Below, in pieces: positions 1-5,057 of a stretch of 5,057 bases of DNA. The stretch is from contig CAMNCR010000093.1 in assembly GCA_946534455.1 (NCBI GenBank), positions 1 through 5,057 on the forward strand, read 5' to 3'. The notes below the pieces were generated by a model. It made no database searches and was not told the DNA's origin. It saw only the letters and a list, made by a program, of their open reading frames with translations. The translations under genes were made by a program, and so were the position numbers. This stretch comes from an uncultured Clostridia bacterium. Lineage in GTDB: Bacteria > Bacillota > Clostridia > Christensenellales > Aristaeellaceae. Position 1 is the first letter of the stretch; each line of letters starts with the position of its first letter.

Positions 1-2
1 CG

Positions 3-536
3 GAAATCATGACCGTAGGCGAACAGATACAGATCGATGCCCCGCGGGCGGGCCGGATGCAGATTGCCCTCCTCATCCAGGCTCATGGAGGCGCTGTCGT
101 CCAGCGCCGCGTACCCCTGGAAGGACTGAATGCCCGGCTCCAGCGGAATTTCCCCGTCCGCCTCGTCCAGCGTCCGGGCCGTGCCGCCCAGCGTCCGGCC
201 CGTGTCGCCGTAATGCCACACGCTGCCGTACACGGCGAAGGCTCCCTTCAGCGTGACGGAGAGCCCCGCCGGCGAAAAGGGCTGCCGGTCGTACTGCAGG
301 CGCGCGTGCTCCGTTTCCACGGTCAGCATCCGCTCGCCCTCCTCCACCGTGAAGGCGGGCACCGGGAATTCCCGGCACAGCGCCATCTGGGTCGCGCTTT
401 CGCGGAAGGCTCCGTCCGCCTCGTACTCCAGCCGGAACAGGCGGCTGGTCAGCACGGTGATGCGGTACGTCTTTCCCCGGATCACGGCCCGGGGATCCGC
501 CTGGGGGCGCAGGGTCCAAAGTTCTGTCGCTTTCAT
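3..536 (-). CDS. Glycoside hydrolase family 31 enzyme (alpha-glucosidase/alpha-xylosidase type), N-terminal part, truncated by window edge
   Basis: This frame starts at the ATG at 536 and stays open for 178 codons to the left edge. The start is supported by an AGAGGG Shine-Dalgarno-like sequence about 7 nt upstream. The protein begins MKATELWTLRPQADPRAVIR and has no signal peptide, so a cytoplasmic enzyme is expected. The sequence shows the GH31 N-terminal beta-sandwich domain: a stretch around residues 110-148 with G-x-A-R-T-L-D, P-L-E-P-G and Y-A-A-L-D-D-S, then D-L-Y-L-F-A-Y-G-H-D-F at 168-178. In GH31 enzymes this last segment leads into the (beta/alpha)8 catalytic barrel. The two catalytic aspartates lie beyond the window, so specificity (alpha-glucoside, alpha-xyloside, alpha-galactoside or lyase-type) cannot be read here. 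It is the last visible gene of the transporter operon and probably cleaves the imported oligosaccharide. A hairpin terminator sits just upstream and may lower its expression. The family call is firm; the substrate is unknown. Confidence 0.88.
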   Translation of the reverse strand, partial: MKATELWTLRPQADPRAVIRGKTYRITVLTSRLFRLEYEADGAFRESATQMALCREFPVPAFTVEEGERMLTVETEHARLQYDRQPFSPAGLSVTLKGAFAVYGSVWHYGDTGRTLGGTARTLDEADGEIPLEPGIQSFQGYAALDDSASMSLDEEGNLHPARPRGIDLYLFAYGHDF

Positions 537-551
537 GGTCATCCCTCTTTT

Positions 552-586
552 AAAAAGGGGGCTGCTGTCGATCCTGCAGCAGCCCC
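552..586 (-). terminator. Intrinsic terminator or attenuator between the binding-protein and GH31 genes
   Basis: On the minus strand a perfect 10-bp GC-rich stem (GGGGCTGCTG pairing with CAGCAGCCCC, positions 577-586 and 558-567) encloses a 9-nt loop. It is followed by one C and five T residues (556-552). It lies about 50 nt after the stop codon of the solute-binding protein gene and ends 15 nt before the GH31 start. The short U-tract suggests partial rather than complete termination. It could also protect the 3' end of the transporter mRNA. The plus strand has no T-tract after the stem, so it would act in one direction only. Confidence 0.8.
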
Positions 587-635
587 GATCGTTCTCGTAG
601 TTCTCTTTTCTACGCGGGCAGTTTTTCTTCCTGCA

Positions 636-2174
636 TTATTCTCCCACGTAGCGGGCATACGCGGCCAGATGAATGTTGATCAGATCCTGCACGCCCATCT
701 GGTTCAGCTTGGCGATGTAGCTGTCCCACTCTTCCTCCACGCCGCCTTCGGTGACCCAGTGCGCGTACTGCTGGTTGCAGTAGCTGGTGATGTCCGCGCT
801 CAGGAAGGCGATCTGCTCCAGCTCGTCCGCCGTGTAGGCCACCACGGGGAAGGTATCCCGGGCATACTTCGCGTTCACCGCGTCGTCCGCCAGCTTGATA
901 CCGTCGCCCTCGGTGGTGGGCAGGATGACCTTTTCTTCAAACGCTTCGTCCATGTACTTCGGGCCATGATCGCGGAAGGAGAAGGTCCAGCAGGAGGTGT
1001 CCAGGTTGATGCCGGAATCCGCCGCGGGCAGCAGCACCTCGTAGGTGCCGTCGTCGTTCTTGGCGATCTTGCCGTCGCCGATGGAGCCGTAGTAGGTCTG
1101 CAGGGAGGCCTCGTTGGTGTAGAACTGATCCGCCCAGGTCAGCAGCTTGCCGGGGTCAGAGCAGTTCTTGGTGATCACAAACTCGTTCTTGCCGTAGTTC
1201 AGGAAGGTGGGATCGGATTCCACGTACCGGTTGCCGTCGGGGCCGGCCACGGCTTCCACCACCACATAGTCCTTGGCGTTGCCCAGGAGCTCGGCGTCCG
1301 CCGTCCAGGCGAACACGATGCCCGTGCGGGGGCCGTTTTCGGTATCCTGCACCTTGGCGCGGACCATGTCGGAGGTCTGGGTGAAGTACTCGGGATCCAG
1401 CGCGCCGTTCGCGTACAGCTCGCGGGCCCACTTCACGGCTTCCTTGTAGTTCTCGGCCATGGGAACGAAGTAGGGCTGACCCTCCGCGTTCATGCCCATG
1501 AAGTTGCCGGCGCGGCTGGTCTGCACGCCGAAGGGCAGCAGCAGGTTGTTCAGGTCAAACTGCAGGGAGGAGGCGGCGATGTAGCCGTAGCGGCCTTCGC
1601 CGGACTTGGAGAACGCCACCAGCGTGTCCGCCAGCTCCGTGTAGGTGGTGGGCATCGGCAGGTTCAGCTCCTCCAGCCACACCTTGTTGATGTACATTTC
1701 ATTGGCGGTAATCGGCCGCATCGGCAGCTTCTTGGGCAGGCTCCAGATCTTGCCCTCGGCGTCGGTGCACATGGCCTTCATGGACGGATCCTTTTCGAAG
1801 ATCGCGGTCAGGTTGGGCATGTACTGGGGAATCAGGTCGGTCAGCTCCACAAAGTAGTCCTGGTTGGGAACGATGTCCGCGTCGGTCAGGGAGATGGAGC
1901 CGAAGAAGGCATCCGGCAGCGCGCTCAGGCCGCTGGCCAGCATCAGGGATTTCTGATCGCTCCAGGAGCCGTTCCAGTAGGGCTGCCACTCAATGTTCAC
2001 GCCGGTCTTCTCGCCGATTTCCTTCAGGAAAGCGGTCTCGGTGAAGTCGGTGCCCCAGACCTCGGTCCAGCGGTTGCAGGCCACGGTAAAGGTGGGGATG
2101 TCCTCCGCCAGGGAGGCTGCGGCGACGCCCAGCAGCAGGCAGAGGGCGAGGGCCAGAGACAACAGTTTCTTCAT
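636..2174 (-). CDS. Extracellular solute-binding protein of an Lpl-type oligosaccharide ABC transporter
   Basis: This 512-residue protein is the likely ligand-capturing component of the importer, held outside the membrane. The start at 2174 is chosen because AAAGGAGG sits 8 nt upstream and the protein then begins with a textbook signal peptide: M-K-K, a Leu/Ala-rich hydrophobic core (residues 4-20) and a probable signal peptidase I site after S-L-A (residue 23). A start 13 codons earlier would put extra residues ahead of the signal and include this ribosome binding site. The only cysteine in the signal region (residue 12) is preceded by A-L and is not a lipobox, so no lipid anchor is predicted. 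The mature chain has the size and character of large family 1-like sugar-binding proteins: an early N-R-W-T-E-V-W segment, aromatic-rich stretches such as W-Q-P-Y-W-N-G-S-W (63-71), and W-S-L-P-K-K (144-149). The latter resembles the conserved region where these proteins describe a default or expected state of the ligand cleft. Two permease genes lie immediately upstream and a GH31 gene downstream, so an oligosaccharide ligand is likely; the specific sugar cannot be inferred. Confidence 0.88.
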   Translation of the reverse strand: MKKLLSLALALCLLLGVAAASLAEDIPTFTVACNRWTEVWGTDFTETAFLKEIGEKTGVNIEWQPYWNGSWSDQKSLMLASGLSALPDAFFGSISLTDADIVPNQDYFVELTDLIPQYMPNLTAIFEKDPSMKAMCTDAEGKIWSLPKKLPMRPITANEMYINKVWLEELNLPMPTTYTELADTLVAFSKSGEGRYGYIAASSLQFDLNNLLLPFGVQTSRAGNFMGMNAEGQPYFVPMAENYKEAVKWARELYANGALDPEYFTQTSDMVRAKVQDTENGPRTGIVFAWTADAELLGNAKDYVVVEAVAGPDGNRYVESDPTFLNYGKNEFVITKNCSDPGKLLTWADQFYTNEASLQTYYGSIGDGKIAKNDDGTYEVLLPAADSGINLDTSCWTFSFRDHGPKYMDEAFEEKVILPTTEGDGIKLADDAVNAKYARDTFPVVAYTADELEQIAFLSADITSYCNQQYAHWVTEGGVEEEWDSYIAKLNQMGVQDLINIHLAAYARYVGE

Positions 2175-2182
2175 GGGTAGTT

Positions 2183-2190
2183 CCTCCTTT
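2183..2190 (-). promoter_or_regulatory. Strong ribosome binding site of the solute-binding protein gene
   Basis: The minus strand reads AAAGGAGG, a near-perfect match to the 16S rRNA anti-Shine-Dalgarno sequence, 8 nt before the ATG at 2174. The preceding AAATTTA stretch is AT-rich and should stay unstructured. The site fixes the start codon and fits the high expression expected of a binding protein. Confidence 0.85.
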
Positions 2191-2230
2191 AAATTTATGT
2201 TCAGGCGATTCACGCCCTGGAACCGTTGGC

Positions 2231-2247
2231 TTCCTCCCCCGGAGGAA
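2231..2247 (-). other. Small intercistronic hairpin between the second permease and binding-protein genes
   Basis: The inverted repeat TTCCTCC-(3 nt)-GGAGGAA forms a 7-bp stem in the 82-nt gap between the permease stop (2257) and the binding-protein start (2174). No T-tract follows on either strand, so it is not a convincing terminator. It could block 3'-to-5' decay of the upstream message or mark a processing point. A second, bulged inverted repeat lies at 2202-2219 (CAGGCG/CGCCCTG). Function is inferred only from position. Confidence 0.35.
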
Positions 2248-2256
2248 TCCGGATGC

Positions 2257-3183
2257 TTATCCCTTCAGCGCCCCGATCATGACGCCCTGGTTGAAATACT
2301 TCTGCACGAAGGGATACATGGTCATGATCGGCAGGGACGACACGACGATCGCGCCGTATTTGATCAGGTTGGCCTTCCGGTTGATGTCCGCCGCGGCGGA
2401 GCCGGTCATGGCGGAGGCGGCCATCTCGTTGTTGATCAGGATATTGCGCATCACCAGCTGCAGCGGATACTTCTCCGGCGTCCGCAGATAGATCATGGCG
2501 TTGAAGTAGCTGTTCCAGTGCCCCACCGCCGCCCACAGGGCGATCACGGCCAGGATGGCCTTGGACAGCGGCAGCACGATCGTGAAGAAATACCGCAGGT
2601 TGCCGCAGCCGTCGATCTGCGCCGCGTCCCAGAGCTCGCCGGGCAGGCTGGTCTGGAAGAAGGTCCGCGCCACCACGATGTAGTAGGAGATGACCGAGAA
2701 GGGCAGCACCATGACCGTGAAGGTGTCCACCAGCCCGAAGGTGTTGTTCAGGATGATGAAGGTCGGGATCAGTCCGCCCCCGAAGAACATCGGGAAGATG
2801 AAGAAGAAGGTGAAGAACCCCCGGCCCACCAGGTCCCGCCGGCTCAGGGAATATGCCACCGGAATGTTGACCGCCAGCATGATCAGCGTGCCGGCCAGGG
2901 AGTAGAGAATCGTGTTCAGATATCCCCTCCACAGGTTCCCCATGGAGAACAGGTAGCTGTAGCCCTCCATGCTGAACCCCTGGGGCCAGAGCAGCACGTT
3001 GCCCTGCGCCACCTGATTGGGATCGCTGATGGAGGCGATGACGATGAAGTACATCGGATAGAGCGCCAGCAGGGTCATGATCACCGCGATGGTGTAGATG
3101 ATGAGGTCGAAGGTCCGGTCCGCCCGGGACTTCCGGATGTGGTTGCTGCGCGCTCCGGCGTGCTGCAGGGTGCCGCTGGTCAT
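2257..3183 (-). CDS. ABC sugar transporter permease, LplC/YtcP type (second permease)
   Basis: This 308-residue integral membrane protein is one half of the heterodimeric channel of a carbohydrate importer. The start at 3183 has AGGAGG 8 nt upstream. Hydrophobic segments lie near residues 27-52, 88-112, 121-146, 152-172, 205-221 and 275-292, matching the six-helix plan of the family. The cytoplasmic EAA loop that contacts the ATPase is visible at about 183-207: E-L-W-D-A-A-Q-I-D-G-C, then F-x-x-I-V-L-P-L-S-K. The C-terminus (Y-P-F-V-Q-K-Y-F-N-Q-G-V-M-I-G-A-L-K-G) is typical of LplC/YtcP-like MalG-type permeases. Only 15 nt separate it from the stop of the upstream permease gene, and its ribosome binding site lies in that gap, so the two are very likely co-transcribed and translationally coupled. 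Length and motifs are normal. The transported sugar is not evident from the permease. Confidence 0.92.
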   Translation of the reverse strand: MTSGTLQHAGARSNHIRKSRADRTFDLIIYTIAVIMTLLALYPMYFIVIASISDPNQVAQGNVLLWPQGFSMEGYSYLFSMGNLWRGYLNTILYSLAGTLIMLAVNIPVAYSLSRRDLVGRGFFTFFFIFPMFFGGGLIPTFIILNNTFGLVDTFTVMVLPFSVISYYIVVARTFFQTSLPGELWDAAQIDGCGNLRYFFTIVLPLSKAILAVIALWAAVGHWNSYFNAMIYLRTPEKYPLQLVMRNILINNEMAASAMTGSAAADINRKANLIKYGAIVVSSLPIMTMYPFVQKYFNQGVMIGALKG

Positions 3184-3198
3184 GTTTCCCGCCTCCTC

Positions 3199-4128
3199 TC
3201 AGAACAGCGAGGTATCGCTGAGCTTTTTCGAAATCTGGTTGACCAGGATCAGGATCACGAAGTTCACCACGTTGTTGAACAGGCCGATCGCCGCGGAATA
3301 GCTGTACTGATTGGATTTCAGGCCCATCTTGTACAGGTAGGTGGAGATGATCTCGCTCCGGGCGATGTTCAGGTCGTTCTGCAGCAGATACACCTTTTCA
3401 AAGCCGACGCCCAGGAGGCTGCCGCACCGCAGGATGAACAGCGTCACCATCGTGGGCACCAGCATGGGAATGTCGATGGCCCGGATCTTCTGCCACTTGC
3501 TGGCGCCGTCCACCTCCGCGGCCTCGTACAGCTGCGGATCGATGGCCGACAGCGCCGCGATGTACATGATGGAATCCCAGCCCACGTGCTGCCAGACCTC
3601 CGTCCAGACGTAGATGCCGGAAAAGGCGTCCGCGTTGCCCATCAGATCCCCCACCGGAATCCCCATCAGCCCGAGGATCTTGGGAATCACTCCCGAGGAG
3701 GGCGACAGGAACATGATGATCATGCCGCACATGACCACCGTGGAGATGAAATGCGGCAGGTAGGTGGAAACCTGGAACACCTTCTTGAAGCGCTTCGCGT
3801 ACATCTGGTTGCACATCAGCGCCAGCAGAATCGGCAGCGGGAAGGTGGCCGCGAGGGTGTACAGGCTGATCACCAGCGTGTTGACGATCGTGTTTCCGAA
3901 CATGTAGGAGTTGAAGTACCGCTCAAAGTACTTGAGCCCCGCCCAGTGGCTTCCCCAGATGCCCATGGCGGGCTTGAAGTCCTTGAAGGCGATGATCACT
4001 CCGTACATCGGCAGATAGGTGAAGCAGATAAAGATCACCATCGCGGGCAGCATCAGCAGGTACAGGCCCCAGTTCCGCCTGATATGCTCCCAGGTATGGC
4101 CTCTGCGAACGCTTCCAGTCCGTTGCAT
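3199..4128 (-). CDS. ABC sugar transporter permease, LplB type (first permease)
   Basis: This 309-residue protein is the partner permease of the importer and the first gene of the operon. I chose the ATG at 4128 because GGAGGAGG lies 9 nt upstream. The frame stays open for 33 more codons, to 4227, but that stretch is basic, lacks a comparable ribosome binding site and runs through two of the operators. Hydrophobic segments lie near residues 20-45, 80-104, 122-141, 172-194, 223-241 and 277-298. The EAA loop is at about 202-226: E-A-A-E-V-D-G-A, then I-D-I-P-M-L-V-P-T. Other LplB-like signatures are the W-A-G-L-K-Y-F-E-R-Y-F segment (62-72), S-S-G-V-I-P-K-I-L (144-152) and A-A-L-S-A-I-D-P-Q-L-Y just before the EAA motif. 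The gene ends with TGA 15 nt before the next permease. No ATP-binding subunit is encoded alongside; in Bacillota such systems commonly share an MsmX-like ATPase. Confidence 0.92.
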   Translation of the reverse strand: MQRTGSVRRGHTWEHIRRNWGLYLLMLPAMVIFICFTYLPMYGVIIAFKDFKPAMGIWGSHWAGLKYFERYFNSYMFGNTIVNTLVISLYTLAATFPLPILLALMCNQMYAKRFKKVFQVSTYLPHFISTVVMCGMIIMFLSPSSGVIPKILGLMGIPVGDLMGNADAFSGIYVWTEVWQHVGWDSIMYIAALSAIDPQLYEAAEVDGASKWQKIRAIDIPMLVPTMVTLFILRCGSLLGVGFEKVYLLQNDLNIARSEIISTYLYKMGLKSNQYSYSAAIGLFNNVVNFVILILVNQISKKLSDTSLF

Positions 4129-4137
4129 CCTTCGCTT

Positions 4138-4145
4138 CCTCCTCC
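4138..4145 (-). promoter_or_regulatory. Ribosome binding site that fixes the start of the first permease
   Basis: The minus strand reads GGAGGAGG, ending 9 nt before the ATG at 4128. Its strength is the main reason for preferring this start over the longer open frame reaching 4227. Confidence 0.85.
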
Positions 4146-4156
4146 GCAGTCGGATT

Positions 4157-4174
4157 AGGTTTAACGTTATACCT
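4157..4174. promoter_or_regulatory. LacI-type operator O1, in the 5' untranslated region
   Basis: The core GGTTTAACGTTATACC (4158-4173) is a palindrome with one mismatched pair, centred on CG as is usual for LacI-family operators; the flanking A and T extend the symmetry to 18 bp. Its centre (4165.5) is about 67 nt downstream of the predicted transcription start and 51 bp from operator O2. Over 14 bp it differs from O3, read on the other strand, at one position only, which argues against chance. Confidence 0.72.
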
Positions 4175-4210
4175 TCTGCAGGAATCTTCCGTCTTCTGAA
4201 CCCGGGTAGA

Positions 4211-4222
4211 TTTAACGCTAAA
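4211..4222. promoter_or_regulatory. LacI-type operator O2, just downstream of the transcription start
   Basis: The sequence TTTAACGCTAAA is a 12-bp palindrome with one mismatched pair and a central CG. Its centre (4216.5) falls about 16 nt downstream of the predicted start and exactly 30 bp from the centre of O3. It is the most divergent of the three sites. On the minus strand it reads TTTAGCGTTAAA, which also resembles a CcpA catabolite-responsive element, so it could serve a different LacI-family protein. Confidence 0.62.
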
Positions 4223-4238
4223 CTCAATCGTTGGCTAA

Positions 4239-4267
4239 AGTATAACGATAAACCTTCCCGCTGTCAA
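4239..4267 (-). promoter_or_regulatory. Sigma-A type promoter of the sugar transporter operon
   Basis: On the minus strand there is a perfect -35 box TTGACA (4267-4262), a 17-bp spacer and a -10 box TATACT (4244-4239, one mismatch to TATAAT). The start point is predicted near 4232, giving a leader of about 104 nt before the ATG at 4128. A-tracts upstream may act as an UP element. A promoter this strong fits tight repression through the overlapping operator. Confidence 0.88.
4240..4253. promoter_or_regulatory. LacI-type operator O3, overlapping the promoter spacer and -10 box
   Basis: On the minus strand this reads GTTTATCGTTATAC. It is centred on CG and differs at one position from the O1 core GTTTAACGTTATAC. 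It covers the 3' half of the promoter spacer and most of the TATACT -10 box, so a bound repressor would directly exclude RNA polymerase. Confidence 0.72.
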
Positions 4268-4271
4268 CCAC

Positions 4272-4298
4272 TTTTTGGACATTTTTTCTATTTTTTTT
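4272..4298 (-). promoter_or_regulatory. Phased A-tracts (UP element or curved DNA) upstream of the promoter
   Basis: The minus strand carries runs of 5, 6 and 8 A residues at 4272-4276, 4282-4287 and 4291-4298. Their centres are about 10.5 and 10 bp apart, one helical turn each, at roughly -42, -52 and -62 relative to the predicted start. Such phasing is known to bend DNA and A-tracts here can contact the RNA polymerase alpha subunits. The T-runs on the plus strand have no hairpin before them, so this is not a terminator. Confidence 0.6.
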
Positions 4299-4333
4299 AC
4301 CGTCTTCTTTTCCCCCTGCCCTCCTCGAGGCAG

Positions 4334-4363
4334 AAAAAGCCCCGAAGCGAAGCGCTTCGGGGC
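4334..4363 (-). terminator. Intrinsic terminator of gltX
   Basis: The arms GCCCCGAAGCG (4339-4349) and CGCTTCGGGGC (4353-4363) form a perfect 11-bp GC-rich stem with a 3-nt loop. On the minus strand five T residues follow (4338-4334). It begins 16 nt after the gltX stop codon and insulates the tRNA synthetase gene from the sugar operon downstream. Confidence 0.88.
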
Positions 4364-4379
4364 GAACCTGACTTCCGGA

Positions 4380-5057
4380 TCAGCTGAGCCTGCGCAGCCC
4401 GTCGTCCAGGCGGCGGAGGGTTTCCTCCCGGCCCAGGAGGCCGGCGATTTCAAAGGCGCCGCCGGGGGTGCTGGCCTGGCCGGAGATGGCGATGCGCAGG
4501 GGCCAGAGCACCGCGCCGTTCTTGAGCCCGGCCTGGGCGATGGCCTCCATGACGGTATCGTGGATGCTCTGCTCGGTCCACTCTCCGATGCCCTCGAGCA
4601 CCGGGCGGATCATCTCCAGGTTGGCTTTGGACACGGCCGCGTCCGTCTTCATCTTCTTGTGGGTATACAGGGCGATGTCATACTCCGGCAGCTCCGCCAG
4701 GAAGGCGACCATGCCCGGAATCTGATTGAAGACCTCGGTGCGCTCCTGCATGAGCTCGGCCAGGCGGGCGTAGTTGATGTTCTTCCCCGCCAGCACCTGG
4801 TCAAACCAGGGCGTGGCCAGCTCCAGATACTTTTCGGGCGGGAGCTTCCGGATGTATTCGGCGTTGAACCAGGTCAGCTTGTTGACGTCGAAGATGCCGG
4901 GCGCCTTGTTGATGCGGCTGACGTCGAAGGCCTCGATCAGCTCCTCCAGCGTGAAGAATTCCTGATCGGTGCCGGGGTTCCAGCCCACCAGGGCCAGGTA
5001 GTTGATGATGGCCTCGGAGAGGTAGCCCTTGGCGATGAAGTCGGAATAGTAGGCGTC
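4380..5057 (-). CDS. gltX: Glutamyl-tRNA synthetase, C-terminal 225 residues, truncated by window edge
   Basis: This cytoplasmic class I aminoacyl-tRNA synthetase charges tRNA(Glu) and, in many Bacillota, also tRNA(Gln) before amidation. The frame enters at the right edge and ends with TGA at 4380. The visible part begins D-A-Y-Y-S-D-F-I-A-K-G-Y-L-S-E-A-I-I-N-Y-L-A-L-x-G-W-N, the GluRS segment that follows the KMSKS-type signature, which must lie just outside the window. It continues with F-D-V-S-R-I-N-K-A-P-G-I-F-D-V-N-K-L-T-W-F-N and the helical anticodon-binding domain. The end has the conserved W-P-L-R-I-A-I-S-G and T-P-G-G-A-F-E-I-A-x-L-L-G-R-E-E motifs. The GTG at 4988 is an internal valine codon (L-V-G-W-N), not a start. 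A terminator follows directly, so it is a separate transcription unit from the sugar operon. Whether it is the discriminating form cannot be judged from this portion. Confidence 0.95.
   Translation of the reverse strand, partial: DAYYSDFIAKGYLSEAIINYLALVGWNPGTDQEFFTLEELIEAFDVSRINKAPGIFDVNKLTWFNAEYIRKLPPEKYLELATPWFDQVLAGKNINYARLAELMQERTEVFNQIPGMVAFLAELPEYDIALYTHKKMKTDAAVSKANLEMIRPVLEGIGEWTEQSIHDTVMEAIAQAGLKNGAVLWPLRIAISGQASTPGGAFEIAGLLGREETLRRLDDGLRRLS

Noticed and set aside
569..591. Alternative pairing CGATC/GATCG that would compete with the terminator stem, as an antiterminator
   Set aside because: The alternative stem is only 5 bp with a 13-nt loop against a 10-bp GC-rich stem, and no leader peptide, T-box or riboswitch fold is evident. 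It is most likely chance.
9..2180. A 723-codon open frame on the plus strand, antisense to the GH31 and binding-protein genes
   Set aside because: It spans two well-supported minus-strand genes and their intergenic terminator, has a composition rich in His, Gly, Val and Arg with no recognisable domain, and is expected from GC-rich third codon positions. It is a shadow frame.
2175..2213. A 13-codon upstream extension of the binding protein starting at GTG 2213
   Set aside because: It contains the AAAGGAGG site of the real start and would bury the signal peptide behind extra residues.
1993..4158. A 721-codon open frame on the plus strand, antisense to the permease genes
   Set aside because: Its repetitive His/Gln/Asp/Arg-rich translation shows no domain and mirrors hydrophobic codons of the two permeases. 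It has no promoter or ribosome binding site that I can see.
4129..4227. A 33-codon N-terminal extension of the first permease
   Set aside because: It lacks a good ribosome binding site, runs through operators O1 and O2, and begins within a few nucleotides of the predicted transcription start. The ATG at 4128 has GGAGGAGG at proper spacing.
4129..4232. Possible riboswitch or T-box in the roughly 104-nt operon leader
   Set aside because: I see no conserved riboswitch motif, T-box sequence or terminator/antiterminator pair; the only notable elements are the operator palindromes.
4189..4308. Direct repeat CCGTCTTCT at 4189-4197 and 4300-4308 flanking the promoter region
   Set aside because: A 9-bp match in a pyrimidine-rich stretch is easily coincidental, and no mobile element or terminal inverted repeat accompanies it.

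Overview
The window is about 5 kb of GC-rich DNA with every supportable gene on the minus strand. It probably comes from a member of the Bacillota. The evidence is strong AGGAGG-type ribosome binding sites, a near-consensus sigma-A promoter, an Lpl/Ytc-style sugar transporter without its own ATPase, and LacI-type operators. The GC content and the sequence style suggest an anaerobic gut or rumen Clostridia lineage, but that placement is inference and not proven by the sequence.

Reading right to left, in the direction of transcription: the 3' part of gltX (glutamyl-tRNA synthetase) enters from the right edge and ends at 4380, followed by a clear intrinsic terminator (4334-4363). A control region follows (about 4129-4333). 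It has three helically phased A-tracts, a TTGACA-17 bp-TATACT promoter and three palindromic LacI-type operators, one of which lies on the spacer and -10 box. Then comes a sugar-utilisation operon: an LplB-type permease (3199-4128), an LplC/YtcP-type permease (2257-3183), an extracellular solute-binding protein (636-2174) and the first 178 codons of a glycoside hydrolase family 31 enzyme (3-536, running off the left edge). A hairpin with a short U-tract (552-586) separates the binding-protein gene from the GH31 gene and ends only about 15 nt before the GH31 start codon.

Working model: the secreted binding protein captures an oligosaccharide and the two permeases import it, energised by an ATPase encoded elsewhere. 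The GH31 enzyme, which shows no signal peptide, then removes alpha-linked sugar units in the cytoplasm. A LacI-family repressor, not encoded in the window, would keep the operon off until an inducing sugar appears. The internal hairpin would let transporter transcripts outnumber hydrolase transcripts. The gene families are ordinary. The most distinctive part is the control region and the internal terminator. I found no tRNA or rRNA genes, CRISPR arrays, insertion sequences or evidence of a wholly new system.
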